This document shows, one piece after another, positions 1-11,432 of a DNA stretch of 64,000 nucleotides (positions within the stretch are counted from its first letter, which is position 1; each line of letters begins with the position of its first letter). The stretch comes from Letharia columbiana (taxonomy: Eukaryota; Ascomycota; Lecanoromycetes; Lecanorales; Parmeliaceae): positions 930,001 through 994,000 of the forward strand of contig NW_023501040.1 in NCBI RefSeq assembly GCF_014066305.1, read 5' to 3'. Under the pieces are notes generated by a model, which worked only from the letters and a program-made list of their open reading frames with translations, ran no database searches and was not told where the DNA came from. The position numbers were made by a program, and so were the translations under genes.

Positions 1-1
1 G

Positions 2-91
2 GGTGAGGCTATGAGCGCCTTGGATATCTCTCCTCCTGCTGCCCGAGCAACAGTCGGTCATATGGCAAACAGGTTTGCAAGCCACGAATAG
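2..91 (+). CDS. Possible C-terminal end of a gene entering from the left
   Basis: From the left edge one frame stays open to a TAG at 89-91 and reads like protein, with a short segment DISPPAARATVGHM. Only about 29 residues are visible, so no family can be named. It could equally be chance. No splice sites are visible inside it. The basis is coding-like composition only. Confidence 0.25.
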   Translation, partial: GEAMSALDISPPAARATVGHMANRFASHE

Positions 92-1372
92 CGGCCAGAT
101 ACTGACATACGTAACCATTCCCGACTCCTTGTGGGTACACGAACTCAGTTTGACATTAGTTCCTTGCACAAATCTGCCTCTATCTTTTGTGGTCATTCTC
201 TTCAATTTTGTCCTGGCAGGTAGCGCTTCGGCACTCATTTCGACAATCGAAACCATCTTATACACGAATGATTTAGGGGCAGGGGCCATCTCCCTTTTAT
301 TTGCTGAATCGGAGAATTGCTCTGCGTTCAATGCATTACTCGTATGCAGGTCGGAGAACGGAGAAGGTCGGACTTTCAGTGTGCAGCCCTGGCCAAGCCC
401 GAGGTTGCCCGGCTGCACATTTTCTACTTTGTATTAGGTAGCATTCGTCCTCTGGGGCTTGGTAGCTTCGCTGAATACTGCGGGAGGTAAGGTAGTGTAT
501 TATGGCACGTGCTTCCAGCTCAAGCACGTTTTAATGGCCATTGTGTAAGCGATACGGTAAATGGTAAATGTTCCTCCCGCGCCGGATGCCATACCCTGTC
601 TATGAGGACAGTAAATTGTGACATTGTATCCGTTAATCATTCTACAGGGATCAAATCAAGGTAACCTGGGAACGCTTATCCACCGGCATTGGACGCAGTG
701 GGGGTAAACGGCAACTATGCTTCGTGAGAATCTCCGCTGTCAGGGCTGAGGGGTTCACGCGGGCCACAAGGGCCTTTTCTGATATCCCCAAATTGCCGAC
801 CAAACGCCCGTGTCCAGCTTATGTTTGGGATTGAGGGAAGAAAAATCATTGGTGAATTCAATTTTGCTTCCATGAACCTAGCACTATAAGTATGCCCGCA
901 CAGAATCGCCATCCTATGGAAGGGTTATGTGGAGAGCGGTGCAAAGTCGTAGTGAAAGCTTTCGGGGCCTTGGCGTACCCCAAAAACAGAGAAGCTGCTC
1001 TTAAGCGCAATACAAAGGTCAATTCAGTGCTCTTGCTAAACGACACAGGACACAAGAAATGATTGTCGAAATCAAACATCAAATGATCAAATATCGATTA
1101 TCATGCGTAGCGCGCGAGGGAGGCGCCTCGGCGTCAGATGGCTCGCATCCGAGGAGGCTCGGGGTTTGTCCACCTGATAGGGCTGGCTTGTGTGGGGTTG
1201 AACCGTTGAAGCTTACCCCCAGGAAATTCAACAGATGGAACATCAACATCAACGACGACACCTCTTTTCTTGGTAACCTTTTATGCTCCCGAGACCTCTC
1301 TATGAAGATTCGATGTAAACTTCGCAATTAAGTCCAAGACAAGTCCGCCTTGCCACGTTCAAAACTACCAAA
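92..1372. other. Intergenic, no supported gene
   Basis: The short open frames here, such as 75-437 on the plus strand, have no recognisable domain, no consistent splice structure and no conserved-looking composition. The last part should contain the promoter of the BAR-SH3 gene; I see no clear TATA box. Confidence 0.5.
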
Positions 1373-3117
1373 ATGCAGAGCATGCAAAGGCGATTTGGCA
1401 AGTTCTTGCCGAGGAGTGCGGATGAAACCCAAGTCGCTGTACTGCTCAATGACTTTGATGAAGCTGACAAAATGCTCGCCAAGGTATGTTAGAATGTCGT
1501 CCAAGCTTGTATGTGAATGCTGATACTCATTCGTCAGATCATTGACGCGGCCAAAGCATGGAGAGACTCTTGGAGGGATATTCTCGGTACACAGCAACGA
1601 CTCGCTCACGGCTTCCAAACCATGTATTCTCCAATTGTTGGGGCTGATGAGAATTATACGGCACACGAGCCCGGGATTACTCCCCATCATATAATGGAGA
1701 GGACGATCAAGTTTCACACGTCTTATGATGAGCTCCGGACAGATCTACTTGAAGAGGTGGCTATGGTCGATACACGGATAATCAAGCCTGCGACGGAAGC
1801 AAAAGACTGCATTCAGCCAATGAAGAAAGTCATCAGAAAGCGAGGAGATAAGAAGGTGGGGACCATTATCCCCTTATCGGTCAATCCTAGCGCTAAATCG
1901 CGCAGCTGGACTTCGAGAAGTATCAAAAGCGAGTCGAAACAGGGAGGAGCAAGACTAAAAGATCCGATCGAGATAATGCATCTCTCGAGAAGGCTGAGGC
2001 GGAGTTGATCAGAGCGAAAGATGTACGTTGAGGTTTATCTTGAATTGGTATTAGAACGTGTCCTACACCAGCATCCGTCCTTCACCCGTCCTTGTACACT
2101 TTCTATCTTCGGCTTTTGAGCGAATTCATGGAAGGAATGATGCTAATCAAGTCACAGGAATACCAAATTGCAGATGATCATCTCAAGACTAGTCTTCCGC
2201 CTGTCGTTACCGCCGCATTCTCCATTCTCCCTCATCTCCTCGCAGCCCAGATCATGACACAAAACACACTCCTTGCCCAGTCCTACACACTCTTACATGA
2301 CTTCTGCGACGGAGAGAGCTTCCCGGATCCTCCACCTTCCGCGAATGCAATCATGTCGACTTGGGATGTAGACTTTCGACCGGTCAAACAAGAGGTCGAG
2401 AACATAGCTTGCATTGCCGGAGGAAAGACTGTCCGGATGTCGATGAAGATCGATGAAAAACCACACGGGTCAGTGACCGGCCTGAACATTCGCAATGGCA
2501 TATCCTCTCAACGCCATCCTGGTCAGTCACGCATAGAGGACAAGCCCCACAACTCAATGAGCAGTTCCAATATCCGCAATGGTATCTCTGCTTCACGACG
2601 GCCGAGCGGTAACCAGTCTAACGCGCTGATGCCCCCATCTCCAGCGATGAGTGCTTCGCCAGATCCACCTTCACCGGAATACAGGGAGCATTCACGACCA
2701 AGGATATCATCCGTTCCTTCACAAACCTCGCTGGGCTTAGCCACACCGAATTACACCTCATCAGCTGTTGCGAGTCCATCACCAGGCGATACAGCGATGC
2801 ATGCCCCTGCCGGTCCTCGTGGGGACTACTTCAATCGTGATCGGCTACCATCCACTTCTTCTATGGCTATGGCATCGATTGCAGCAGGGAAAAAAAAGCC
2901 GCCGCCACCACCTCCCCCCAAAAGGATTCCTTCGGCGCAAGGAATCTGGGTGGTAGCTCTGTACGAATTCGCAGGTCAGGGACATGGTGATTTGGTTTTC
3001 AGGGAAGGCGATCGAATAAAGGTGACCAAAAAGACGGAGAGCACGGATGACTGGTGGGAAGGGGAGCTTGATGGAGTCCACGGGAGCTTCCCAGCAAATT
3101 ATTGTCAGCTTGCATAG
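1373..3117 (+). CDS. BAR-SH3 adaptor protein (Rvs167-like)
   Basis: Four exons (1373-1483, 1538-1855, 1906-2022, 2158-3117) join into 501 residues. Introns are 54, 50 and 135 bp; the last ends with TGCTAATC...CACAG. The N-terminal half is a helical BAR region running across the first four exons (for example IIDAAKAWRDSW and EYQIADDHL). It is followed by a serine/proline-rich linker with KKPPPPPPPKR and a C-terminal SH3 domain from about residue 444, with the usual ALYEF, DDWWEGE and FPANY elements. BAR domains bend membranes, and BAR-SH3 proteins of the Rvs167/amphiphysin group link actin patches to endocytic scission. The start was chosen because MQSMQRRFGK resembles the beginning of the fungal 'SH3 signalling protein' branch rather than classical Rvs167. 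Exact subfamily is inferred. Confidence 0.85.
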
Positions 3118-3439
3118 ACTTTGGAAGTTGGTACATTCTGATCACATTAGCGATCATAGCAGGCAGTAATACTATAAAAAAGTGTATGGTGATAGCTCTA
3201 CCGTACCACTACGTTTTCAACCCTTCAATCCTCACGCCTCTCGCGGTACTTTGATCGTTGCAGCCTCCACATCAATTGATTTTTTTTCTTTGCATCAACA
3301 GATGTAGAGGTGACTTACTCTTCATCAAAATGCTGATACACTAGAGCGCTACCTTACTCGTAGGACAGCCGAAACCCTAGTTCCCTTTCAATCTCAACAT
3401 TCCTGACACCACACCCGGTAGCATTAAATTTCAAACACA
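3118..3439. other. Spacer between the BAR-SH3 gene and VMS1
   Basis: A 322-bp gap between two co-directional genes. It must hold the 3' end of the first transcript and the promoter of the second. A TATAAAA stretch at about 3173 and T-rich runs near 3279 are visible, but no specific site can be assigned. Confidence 0.4.
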
Positions 3440-5440
3440 ATGTCTGACAACGCTGGAGAGCTGCTGAAAAAGCCCTTATATGGTAGGAAGATCGGTCCTT
3501 TCCGCTTATCGACACTGACCCTGTAGTTAGTCTTTGGCCTGCCCCAAGAGCTACTCGTGACTCTCCACCTCAAAGATCCCACTGTCTTACCTCCTCCGAT
3601 CGAAAATCCTCCACAACCCTCTAAATGCACATCAGAAAATAATGTAGGAAGCCCAGGCGGGGAAACAAAGCTCTCGACAACGTGTCAGCTTTGCAGAACG
3701 TCCCTTTCAAATGTACAAGAGCAGCGCCTACATGTCAAATCGGACTGGCACAATTACAACCTGAAGCAGAAGGTTAGAGGCGCACAGTCTGTCTCGGAAA
3801 ATGAGTTCGAAAAGCTGGTTGATGAGTTGGACGAGAGCATATCTGGGTCGGGATCGGAGTCCTCGGAGTCTGAAGCTGATGGCGAGGGAGCAAAAGAGAG
3901 CACCTTAAGTGCATTGCTAAAGAAGCAAGCTAAGCTTGGCCATCCGAGTTCACAGGCAGAGTTCATGCCCAAGAAGCGCAAAAGAGGCTCCGACAAACCT
4001 CCACTGATATGGTTCTCGACCTCTCTACTCCCAACCAATATTTCTCTGGGCATCTACAGAGCGCTCTTCACAAATCCAGAACAAGAACAGCCTGATACAG
4101 TTGCCGTTATTCGCAAAAAGCAACTCCGATCTGTCCCCGCAAAGCCTCCGCCTGCCGATGGCTCAAACGGTGTACCACTCCCCTCCACCATGACCAGTCC
4201 GCAAATCTTCCTCTGCATGATTGGTGGCGGTCACTTTGCTGGCATGGTCGTCTCCCTCGCCCCCAAACTCGGGAAACAGTCTACAGGAATTGAACAGCGT
4301 CAACCGCTCGTGATCGCTCATAAGACCTTCCACCGCTATACGACTCGCCGCAAACAAGGCGGCGCGCAGTCTGCCAACGACTCCGCTAAAGGAGCTGCTC
4401 ATTCTGCTGGCTCTTCTTTACGTCGATACAATGAAGCTGCTCTAGAGCAAGAGATCCGTGCGCTCTTAGCAGAATGGAAAGTTCTAATTGGCGCCTCTCA
4501 ACTAATCTTCGTCCGTGCAACTGGCAGCTCAAATCGGCGTATACTATTTGGGCCTTATGAGAACCAAGTTCTGCGGCAAAACGATGCAAGGAATCGCACG
4601 TTCCCGTTCAGCACAAGACGTGCTACACAAGCCGAATTGATGCGTGCATTCGTCGAAATCACTCGCGTCAAAGTCAGCGAGGTTGACGAAGCCGCTCTCG
4701 CTGTGGCAGCAGCAGCTGCTGCACAATTAGAGGCTGACCGCGCAGCGTCCCAAGCAACAGCTCCTGTTCTACCAGCTAAAGCTAAGCCCTCAAGAGAAGA
4801 AGAAGCAGCCAGCCTCCACACTACGCAGCTACAGGCTCTGATTCGCCGCTCCAAAGTGCCTGCTCTCCTTTCCTACCTCGTGACCAACTCGCTCTCCCCC
4901 CACTTTCTTTTCTACCCTCCCTCCACCCAAGCACACCATCATGCCTCTACGCCTCTGCATCTAGCTTCCTCTATCAACAGCCCAGCAATTGTGCTAGCGC
5001 TACTAACAAAAGCGGGAGCTGATCCTTCGGTAGTCAACATGGAGGGGAAGCCTGCCTTTGATTTAGCTGGGGACAGAGGAACTAGAGACGCCTTCAGAGT
5101 CGCGCGCAGCGAACTCGGAGAGGGCAAATGGAACTGGGATACAGCTCACATCCCTGCTCCCTTGTCAAGAGCTGAGGCTGATGAGAGGGAAGAAAGTGAA
5201 CGTGCGGAAGCTGGCAAAGCTGAGCTGGAGAGGAGGAAGGCCGAAGAAGATCGATTGAAACATGAGGTCAGAGTGGTAGAGAACGGCTCGAAAAAGGGTG
5301 GAAGAGGGCTAGGGGCCACGGAAAAGACAGCCGAAGAGCGCCGGGAGGAAGACGGCAGAGGCATGACACCTCAGATGCGCATGATGGTAGAGCGGGAGAG
5401 GAGAGCCAGGGCAGCGGAGGCGAGACTTGGAGGAAGGTAG
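3440..5440 (+). CDS. VMS1: Vms1/ANKZF1-type peptidyl-tRNA hydrolase
   Basis: Two exons (3440-3482, 3531-5440) encode 650 residues. The second TAG of the acceptor region (3528-3530) was used because it restores the conserved YVFGLP start of the family. A C2H2 finger begins at C66 (CQLC...H). The VLRF1 catalytic region follows and contains GGAQSAND with the catalytic-type glutamine at residue 294. Then come an ankyrin-like stretch (TPLHLASS..., near residues 480-540) and a charged coiled-coil tail. The last residues contain R-x5-AA-x2-R (R636, A642-A643, R646), the VIM motif by which this family binds Cdc48/p97. Vms1 releases nascent chains from stalled 60S subunits in ribosome quality control and acts at mitochondria. 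Complete, no defects seen. Confidence 0.93.
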
Positions 5441-6007
5441 GTTGGTTGGTAGGTCGATTTGCATGTGAAGGGTCTGTCACTTATGATTGGTGGGTTGACG
5501 ACGTACAGAGATAATATGCGCTGCTGATCAATCTGCACCTAGGTAGGTCGTCAGTCGTCACGAATATGATGGAAGCTTATATGTTTTATACATTTCCCTG
5601 GTCGAACTTTATCTCTCTTTATTTGTCAATACATGAGTAAAGGTACCTTAAGCATACCTTACTTTATCCATACTTGATGCACGACTGATCAAGCGCAAAC
5701 CCTTAGGAGAACCGCTAGGTAATGCTTAAAGACCTTATCCCGTAGAAAGATATAGTAACCTTTTTCTTCGAATGAAAAGGAAAAAGAAAAAGGAAAAGAA
5801 AAAGAAAAAAGAAAAAGAAAAAGAAAAAGAAAAAGAAACTTCCTCAAACCCGAGTCTGTGGTAACCAACAGGAACTTCATCATTCAAGAGACCAAAGGAA
5901 TACCTCCCAACCATAAAATTACGCTTTGCATGGCATTATCTCGCATCACCCGCCTCCGCGTATGCACCTTTTATCCTTCAACCTCTGAAGCTTTCTTGCC
6001 GTGCGTC
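5441..6007. other. Convergent intergenic region
   Basis: Lies between the 3' ends of VMS1 (plus) and the GT8-like gene (minus). Apart from the purine repeat at 5769-5837 nothing stands out. Confidence 0.5.
5769..5837 (+). repeat. GAAAAA microsatellite
   Basis: An almost pure purine stretch made of imperfect GGAAAA/GAAAAA units, about 11 copies over 69 bp. On the complementary strand it produces a false (F/L)n open frame that should not be taken as a gene. Confidence 0.9.
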
Positions 6008-7260
6008 TCAACGTTTTCTCCTGGCAACGACGTCGTCCATCTCCGATCTCTGCCTCTCAACGCGCTCCAAATCCAACCCGCAAATCCCCATCCTCGCGTC
6101 CCTGAACCTCTCATACACCCCCTCCCACGCCCGCCTAGCCTCTTTCGACCCGGGCATCGCTCGCACGTAATCCTGCCTCGGGATGTCGTACTCCGGTCCT
6201 GGCAGACCCGGGTCCGATAGTCGGACGTACGCTGTCGTGTCGAGGAACCTCGTGGCGTTGAATTGCGCATCCACATCGCCCAGTGCTGATGTCTGAGCCA
6301 GCAACGTCATTGGACTCTCGCCGTCTGCTGGGGCCGGCGTGGTCGTTACGCGTTGGAGGAACTCGTTGTCTGGGTAAGCGCCTTCGGGCAGGGAGGAGAT
6401 GACGTCCCGGTAGGTTTCTTTGGAGGGTTCGAAGAGGAGTATCGCGGGTTGCATGCTCCCGTCTTCAGGAGCCGAGAGGCCAAGTAGAGGTTGCTCCATC
6501 GGCAGCGTGAATAGCAGGTCCAGAGGCGTGGAGTCCAGTATCAACCCGCTCGGTCGGAGGAAGAGAATCCGATTGTAATGGATCAGACTCAGTAGATTCG
6601 TAAGAGGATATCTCTCCTCCTCCGTCACGGCCTCACTCCCCTCGGCCAGCGGTATCGACCCGACAGCTTGCAACATGACCTTGTACTCCCTCGCCGCCTT
6701 CCTCAACAACCGCCCACTCGTCTCCCTCCTCCTCCTCTCCTCCTCTTCCCCATCCCCATCCCCATCCCCATCCCCATCCCCACCCCCACCCCCCCCCCTC
6801 CCCCACCTCCCCATCCCATTCCCGCGGATACAGAATGATCCTCTGCGCCATACTCTCCCCCCGCTCCACCTCCCGCATCCCCATCACCGCCCCGCACACC
6901 TCCACATGCCGGCGCACCAGCTGCACATACGCCACCTTCGCCCACCCCCCCGCGGCTTGTTCTTCGCCAGGAACTTGTCGTAGAAGAACCCGCCCCCTCC
7001 GTAGCCCGGGGGTTGCCCGAAATGTTTCTGCAGTACCGGGTCGGTGACGGGGATGGCGGGGGTCGGGGGCGGGTGCAGGGCGAGCTGCAGTGAGCGCACG
7101 GTCTGCTGTTGCAGTATGTAGCCGGAGAGGAACAGGAGGGTTGTGAAGATGAAGACTGCGGTGCGTTAGCGTGGCGAGTTTGGAGTCGTTGGGTGGGGAG
7201 GGGGAGCTTGCCGACGCCGGAGGAGATGGCGACGGAGATTTGGCCGCTTGTGAGGAGCAT
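6008..7260 (-). pseudogene. GT8-like glycosyltransferase with two compensating frame breaks
   Basis: Exon 1 is 7260-7212 and exon 2 is 7155-6008. Together they would give about 398 residues if two single-base changes are allowed for. The intron (7211-7156) starts GCAAGC and ends CGCAG after a GCTAAC branch site, so it is GC-AG. Joined exons give an N-terminal membrane anchor (VVFIFTTLLFLSGYIL). Then come YDKFLAKNKPRG, AYVQLV..., RIILYPREWD and NLLSLIHYNRILFLRP. The last corresponds to the donor-binding region of fungal GT8/Gnt1-like N-acetylglucosaminyltransferases, though the usual DxD-type acidic residues are not obvious. The frame shifts at a G7 tract (6945-6951) and shifts back in the G-rich tract near 6790-6799. 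A Golgi type II location is inferred from the anchor. Confidence 0.6.
6747..6805 (+). repeat. CCCCAT microsatellite and C-tracts inside the GT8-like gene
   Basis: About five CCCCAT units run into C5-A-C5 and C-rich tracts. On the coding (minus) strand this is low-complexity Gly/Asp or Gly/Trp depending on frame. It sits where the reading frame of the glycosyltransferase returns to its original phase. Confidence 0.85.
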
Positions 7261-7581
7261 GGCGGGAGGAAGTATGGTGGACGGGCTACGACCTGAGTAT
7301 CATGGTGGGCGCGCGGTGTGTGGAGAGGTGAGGCGTCTTGGTTGAAAAGCTTTTGTTTACTTTACTTACTCGCTTGTTGACCGGGCGTTTTTGGTAGGGC
7401 TGAGCGGAATTGAGTCCGTCGGCCTTGGCAAATTCAATCGCAGGTGGAAGTCCCATTGACCATTCTCGCTTTTCGAGAATTGCATCAGGTATAATCTATT
7501 CGAATAAAAGCAACACATGTCTGAAGGTAGGATATTCAACCACTACTGATCTTCATGTTTTGAAAAACATCTCGAAGAATC
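7261..7581. promoter_or_regulatory. Divergent promoter region between the GT8-like gene and ADE8
   Basis: A 321-bp gap between two genes transcribed away from each other. It must carry both promoters. I see no clear TATA box or known factor site; the assignment rests on position only. Confidence 0.4.
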
Positions 7582-8487
7582 ATGGCAAACCAGACTCCCG
7601 TCCGAATTACCGTTTTGATATCAGGCAATGGTGCGTATTATCTCCATCTTTAACGTAGATTGTTCTGCGACGAGACGCGGTGATAGTGTTCTGATATCGG
7701 CGCAGGAACCAATCTCCAAGCCTTGATCGACGCCAGAGACGATGCTCTTAAAAACTGTAGCATTGTGCGAGTTATATCGAACCGTATGAAGGCTTATGGT
7801 CTTCATCGAGCGAAGGAAGCTTCAATACCTACGCATTACCAGTGATTTCCCACATCCTCCTCCTAATGGGCATGCAACAGGCGTACTGATTTTCTTCCAA
7901 AGTAATTTGATACCGTACAGGGAAAAATTCGCAGAAAACGCAAGAACCGAATATGACAAGGATCTGGCTGCCATTGTCCTGGCCGACAAGCCAGACTTGG
8001 TAGTCTGTGCTGGGTGGATGTCTATCTTAGCGGACACGTTTCTCGACCCACTTGCTGAGGCCCACGTTCCCATCATCAATTTGCATCCTGCGTTGCCGGT
8101 AGGCTGCAACCATTTTCTTCTTTCAACTTCACTCAGGATTGATTGGAGCAGGGACAATTCAATGGCGCTAAAGCCATCGAGCGAGCCCATAAGGCATGGC
8201 TGGAGGGAAAGATTGAGAAGACTGGGATCATGATTCATTACGTGGAGTCGGAAGTAGACATGGGCAAGCCGATACTTGTGGGTCAACACTGTCTAGTTTC
8301 TTTATGATGACCGGGTACCCTTCTAACAGTAGAATAGGTAGAAGAGATACCATTCAACAGGGGTGTCGACGAAAATATCGAGAAACTGGAGCAAAGAATC
8401 CATGAGAAGGAGCATAAGCTCATTGTCTTGGGAACCCGTATGGTAGCTGAGGAGATACAGAAACGCAACTCCAATGGCGTATCATGA
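7582..8487 (+). CDS. ADE8: Phosphoribosylglycinamide formyltransferase (GART)
   Basis: Five exons (7582-7630, 7706-7841, 7903-8098, 8152-8277, 8338-8487) give 218 residues, the usual length for the stand-alone fungal enzyme. Introns are 75, 61, 53 and 60 bp, and every junction restores conserved text: ISGN|GTNLQAL, PTHYH|NLIPY, HPALP|GQFNGA and KPIL|VEEIPF. The nucleotide-binding start (VLISGNGTNLQAL), the NLHPALPG segment carrying the catalytic Asn and His, and the HYVESEVDMG segment with the catalytic-type Asp are all present. It transfers a formyl group from 10-formyl-tetrahydrofolate to GAR in purine synthesis, in the cytosol. No defects seen. Confidence 0.93.
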
Positions 8488-10956
8488 TACAAGCTCAGGC
8501 TCCTAAGTGTTTACGCCAATGCCCATTCTTCGAATCACTCATAGTCGATGGGCGTCTGGGCCTGCTCAATGGGAACATCATCGGCGGTCCCCAAATTCCT
8601 ATCATATCAATGCCCATTCATCGGCGCTCCTACGGAAAGATCTCAAACTTACCTCGACCGCCACGACCTCCTGGCGGGTGTCTGTGTTCTCTGACTCCTC
8701 CAATTGCGGGGCACGTCAGCAACAGGTCCTCCGACGAATGGAACTTTGGCACATATCGAGTCAATAGTTGACTGCGAGTGATGCAGACATAGCGAGTGCA
8801 GGCACGCCAGGCGGTTGCGCCCTATGATCGTACGACGCGGTTCAGGCAAAGGTTGAAACAAGTGTTTTGCTACTCATACGACTCGACTCACTAGTCATTC
8901 ACTCGGAGCATCACGGTGATGCATATATCCAGGGGCACAAGCCGTTGTGTACCAATCTTTTCGGTTTGAATTCCTGGGTTCCTTTGCTATCGCTCCTCCT
9001 TCACTTTCACCTTCACCTTCGCCGCAAGCACTAGGGCAAAATCCATGCCCATTACTTGACCAAGACCTTCCAACAAGCTAATCACTCAATGGTACAATGC
9101 CTCTGGAGAATAATATAAGCTTCCCAGGACCCGTAACCGCAACAAAAGCGTGAAGATTGGAGCTTTCGTGAGTGGCATTGGGCATTGTCGTGGACAGGAA
9201 TGAACGATGTCGCCAGGTAACGCTACCGCAAATACCTGTGGACATTGTGGTGATTGTGGTGAGACATGAGACTGAGGGCTCTCGAGTACGCTACATCGGT
9301 TGAGCCGGATCTCGTTGACTAGGATTTGGGTCGCCCGCACGTTCATTTATAAGTGAAGACTGGACGAGGAGCTGGCCCGACCACAAAAGCGGCGTTGCTA
9401 AAGCAGTACAGCACCTTCACACGCGATATGAGGCCAATTCTGGCCTGGTGTTGCGGTCATCGTCCTTTTGCATCAGGGGCGATGTGTGCCTATCTAGGAC
9501 TTCGGCTTCAAAGGGCGTTCATATCGGCGGGGACATCCTCGAGCTTCCATCCATCGTCAAAGTGCAACGCTTGCCTACGCCATAGTTCTCGGACAAGGGC
9601 CGCCATTCCTTCATCAGTTTGTAAAGGCATAGCAATGGGACTCCATGGTATTACCAGCCTACTCGTCAAAGGACTAAATCAAGTGCTAGACATAATGTTA
9701 GCATTTTGCAGAATCGCCACTGGGAGTGAGAGTGGCACAATCGCGGGCTGCCACAGGCCGAGCCGAGGTGTTTCTTGAGGGGCAGTGCCAAGCTCTCAGA
9801 TATGATGGTCTTGAGTCAAGTTTTCCGCTCAGTTCATTTCCGTATGCAACCCAAGGCTACAACAACTTTGAAGACACAATCCAGGGCTACCGCCAGCCCA
9901 GCCAGCATACCACCATCCCACGTATATCCCACCCCCCCGTATTCTTGCAAATCAAGTGATATCGCATGCGCGTTGGGAGCCATCCTTGTCGAAATCGCGT
10001 CCATTCACTGCAACCTTCTCCGCAACTCTAGGCTGAAAGCAGGCTTTGTTGACGATGGGATTTACAACACGTACTGCCGAGCCGTCCGAAGGGGCTTCAA
10101 CGAGAGCGACGGCATCGAGCTTGTCGGCATCTTGAAGCAGCACCGGTTACACAATAATGATACCTACTTCTTACCGCTTTTCGCAACAATTGGAATGGAA
10201 TTTTACCGCGTCTTGTGCCGTCGGGTTTTGGAAACTAGGTGATCGTGGCGGAGAGATCGAACCACCTTTCAATCATTGGATTTGAGAATGTATTGCGGGC
10301 GTTAGCATGTGTTGAGACTTTCATGGTACATTGTTAAAGGGGGGAAAAAAAGCCAGGACATCTTGAGGACTGTCGATTTGATGTTTCCCTTTATACGAAA
10401 CTGTAGATGTGTGTTCAATGTAGATATGTATCAGATAGAAATTGTTTGGAGGAAGGGATTAGACAGATAACGACACTCTATCTAATGTTCCAACTGAAAT
10501 ATTATCCGTCAATTCATGGTTGGAGGTGTGATAGGTGACAAGGGGCGCGATTTTCTCAACGCCGGGAAAAAGCCAAGAGTTTTGCGTTTTCTGCATGTTT
10601 TCTTTTGGGGGCCGAATTTGGAGGTACCTCTCATTCTGCCCCAGGAAGGGAAAGGCTGGGGACAGGTTCGAATCGTTACGACTAAGTGTTGTATTTCTTA
10701 TACTCTTCTACGAGAAAAAAGTAGATCGACCTACTAGGGAGTCAAAACATATCGTCACTTCAACCGCTTTATCCGTCTCTACAACCGGCTCTCCACGAAT
10801 CCTGCCAATCCTCCTTTCCCTCTTTCAACAAACTACCACCAGAAACCGCAGCGCCGCCATCCGGAATCCGCGATGTGGTGGGTAGTACAGAAACGACCCT
10901 GGACACGAACGTTGTATCTTTGAAACGGCAATACTGACCTACACCACTTTCAACAG
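8488..10956. other. Long region without a supported gene
   Basis: About 2.4 kb. The longest open frames (9353-9778 and 9775-10242, plus strand) show no known motif and no clear introns. The minus strand at 10143-9952 contains QDADKLDA, which resembles the QDADRLDA element of HD-domain phosphohydrolases. It is isolated between stops, so at most it is a relic. No tRNA or repeat was seen. Confidence 0.4.
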
Positions 10957-11432
10957 TTCCTCGACTTCCCCAACCTCTCCAAATGGCACTCCAGCTTCGT
11001 CCGCTCCGTCGAAAGCCCAGACCCGGGGTTAGAAGGCCGGCCATGATATGATGCCCGGCGACAGAATCATCGGCAAGATAAGCGACACCCAGTTCAACCA
11101 GACCATTCAGGTACGTGCCTATCTTTTCCCTTCTTCCCCTTGCACTTCCCTTTCCTCGCTTTCTCCAGCACCACAACTAACCCCCGACAGTACAACAGCC
11201 CCACCGAATCCCGCCGGTACGGCCTCGTAACCGGCACCCACTCGTTCAGCTTCACAGAATCGAAAGTGACCCCGGACGGCACGACGTTTATGCAGCGGGA
11301 GGACTTTTCGGGCATCTTGGCTTGGTACATGAAGCCCGGGATGCTGGGAGGGAAGGATACGACGAAAGGGTTTCTGAGTTGAATGAGGATTTGCAGAAGG
11401 AGAGTGAGGGGATTTATAGGGAGAGGAAGTAG
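10957..11432 (+). pseudogene. Decayed SRPBCC (polyketide-cyclase-like) domain gene
   Basis: The segments FLDFPNLSKWHSSF, MMPGDRIIGKIS and SFTESKVTPDGTTFMQREDF follow the order of small fungal SRPBCC-fold proteins, which bind hydrophobic ligands. The reading frame is broken twice: by a TGA and frame change at about 11041-11048 (before MMPGDR), and by a one-base shift after KGF near 11370, after which LNEDLQKESEG follows in another frame to a TAG at 11430-11432. An ordinary intron remains at about 11110-11190, with AACTAAC before CCCGACAG. A 5' exon may lie upstream, since a CTGACC...CAACAG acceptor precedes 10957. I read it as a pseudogene. Confidence 0.6.

Noticed and set aside
75..437. 120-codon plus-strand frame at the left edge
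   Set aside because: Composition is not protein-like, there is no motif, and it overlaps the better frame ending at 91.
5689..5883. Phe/Leu-rich minus-strand frame
   Set aside because: Produced by the GAAAAA repeat; low complexity only.
6675..6983. Pro-rich plus-strand frame
   Set aside because: Antisense shadow of the glycine-rich part of the GT8-like gene.
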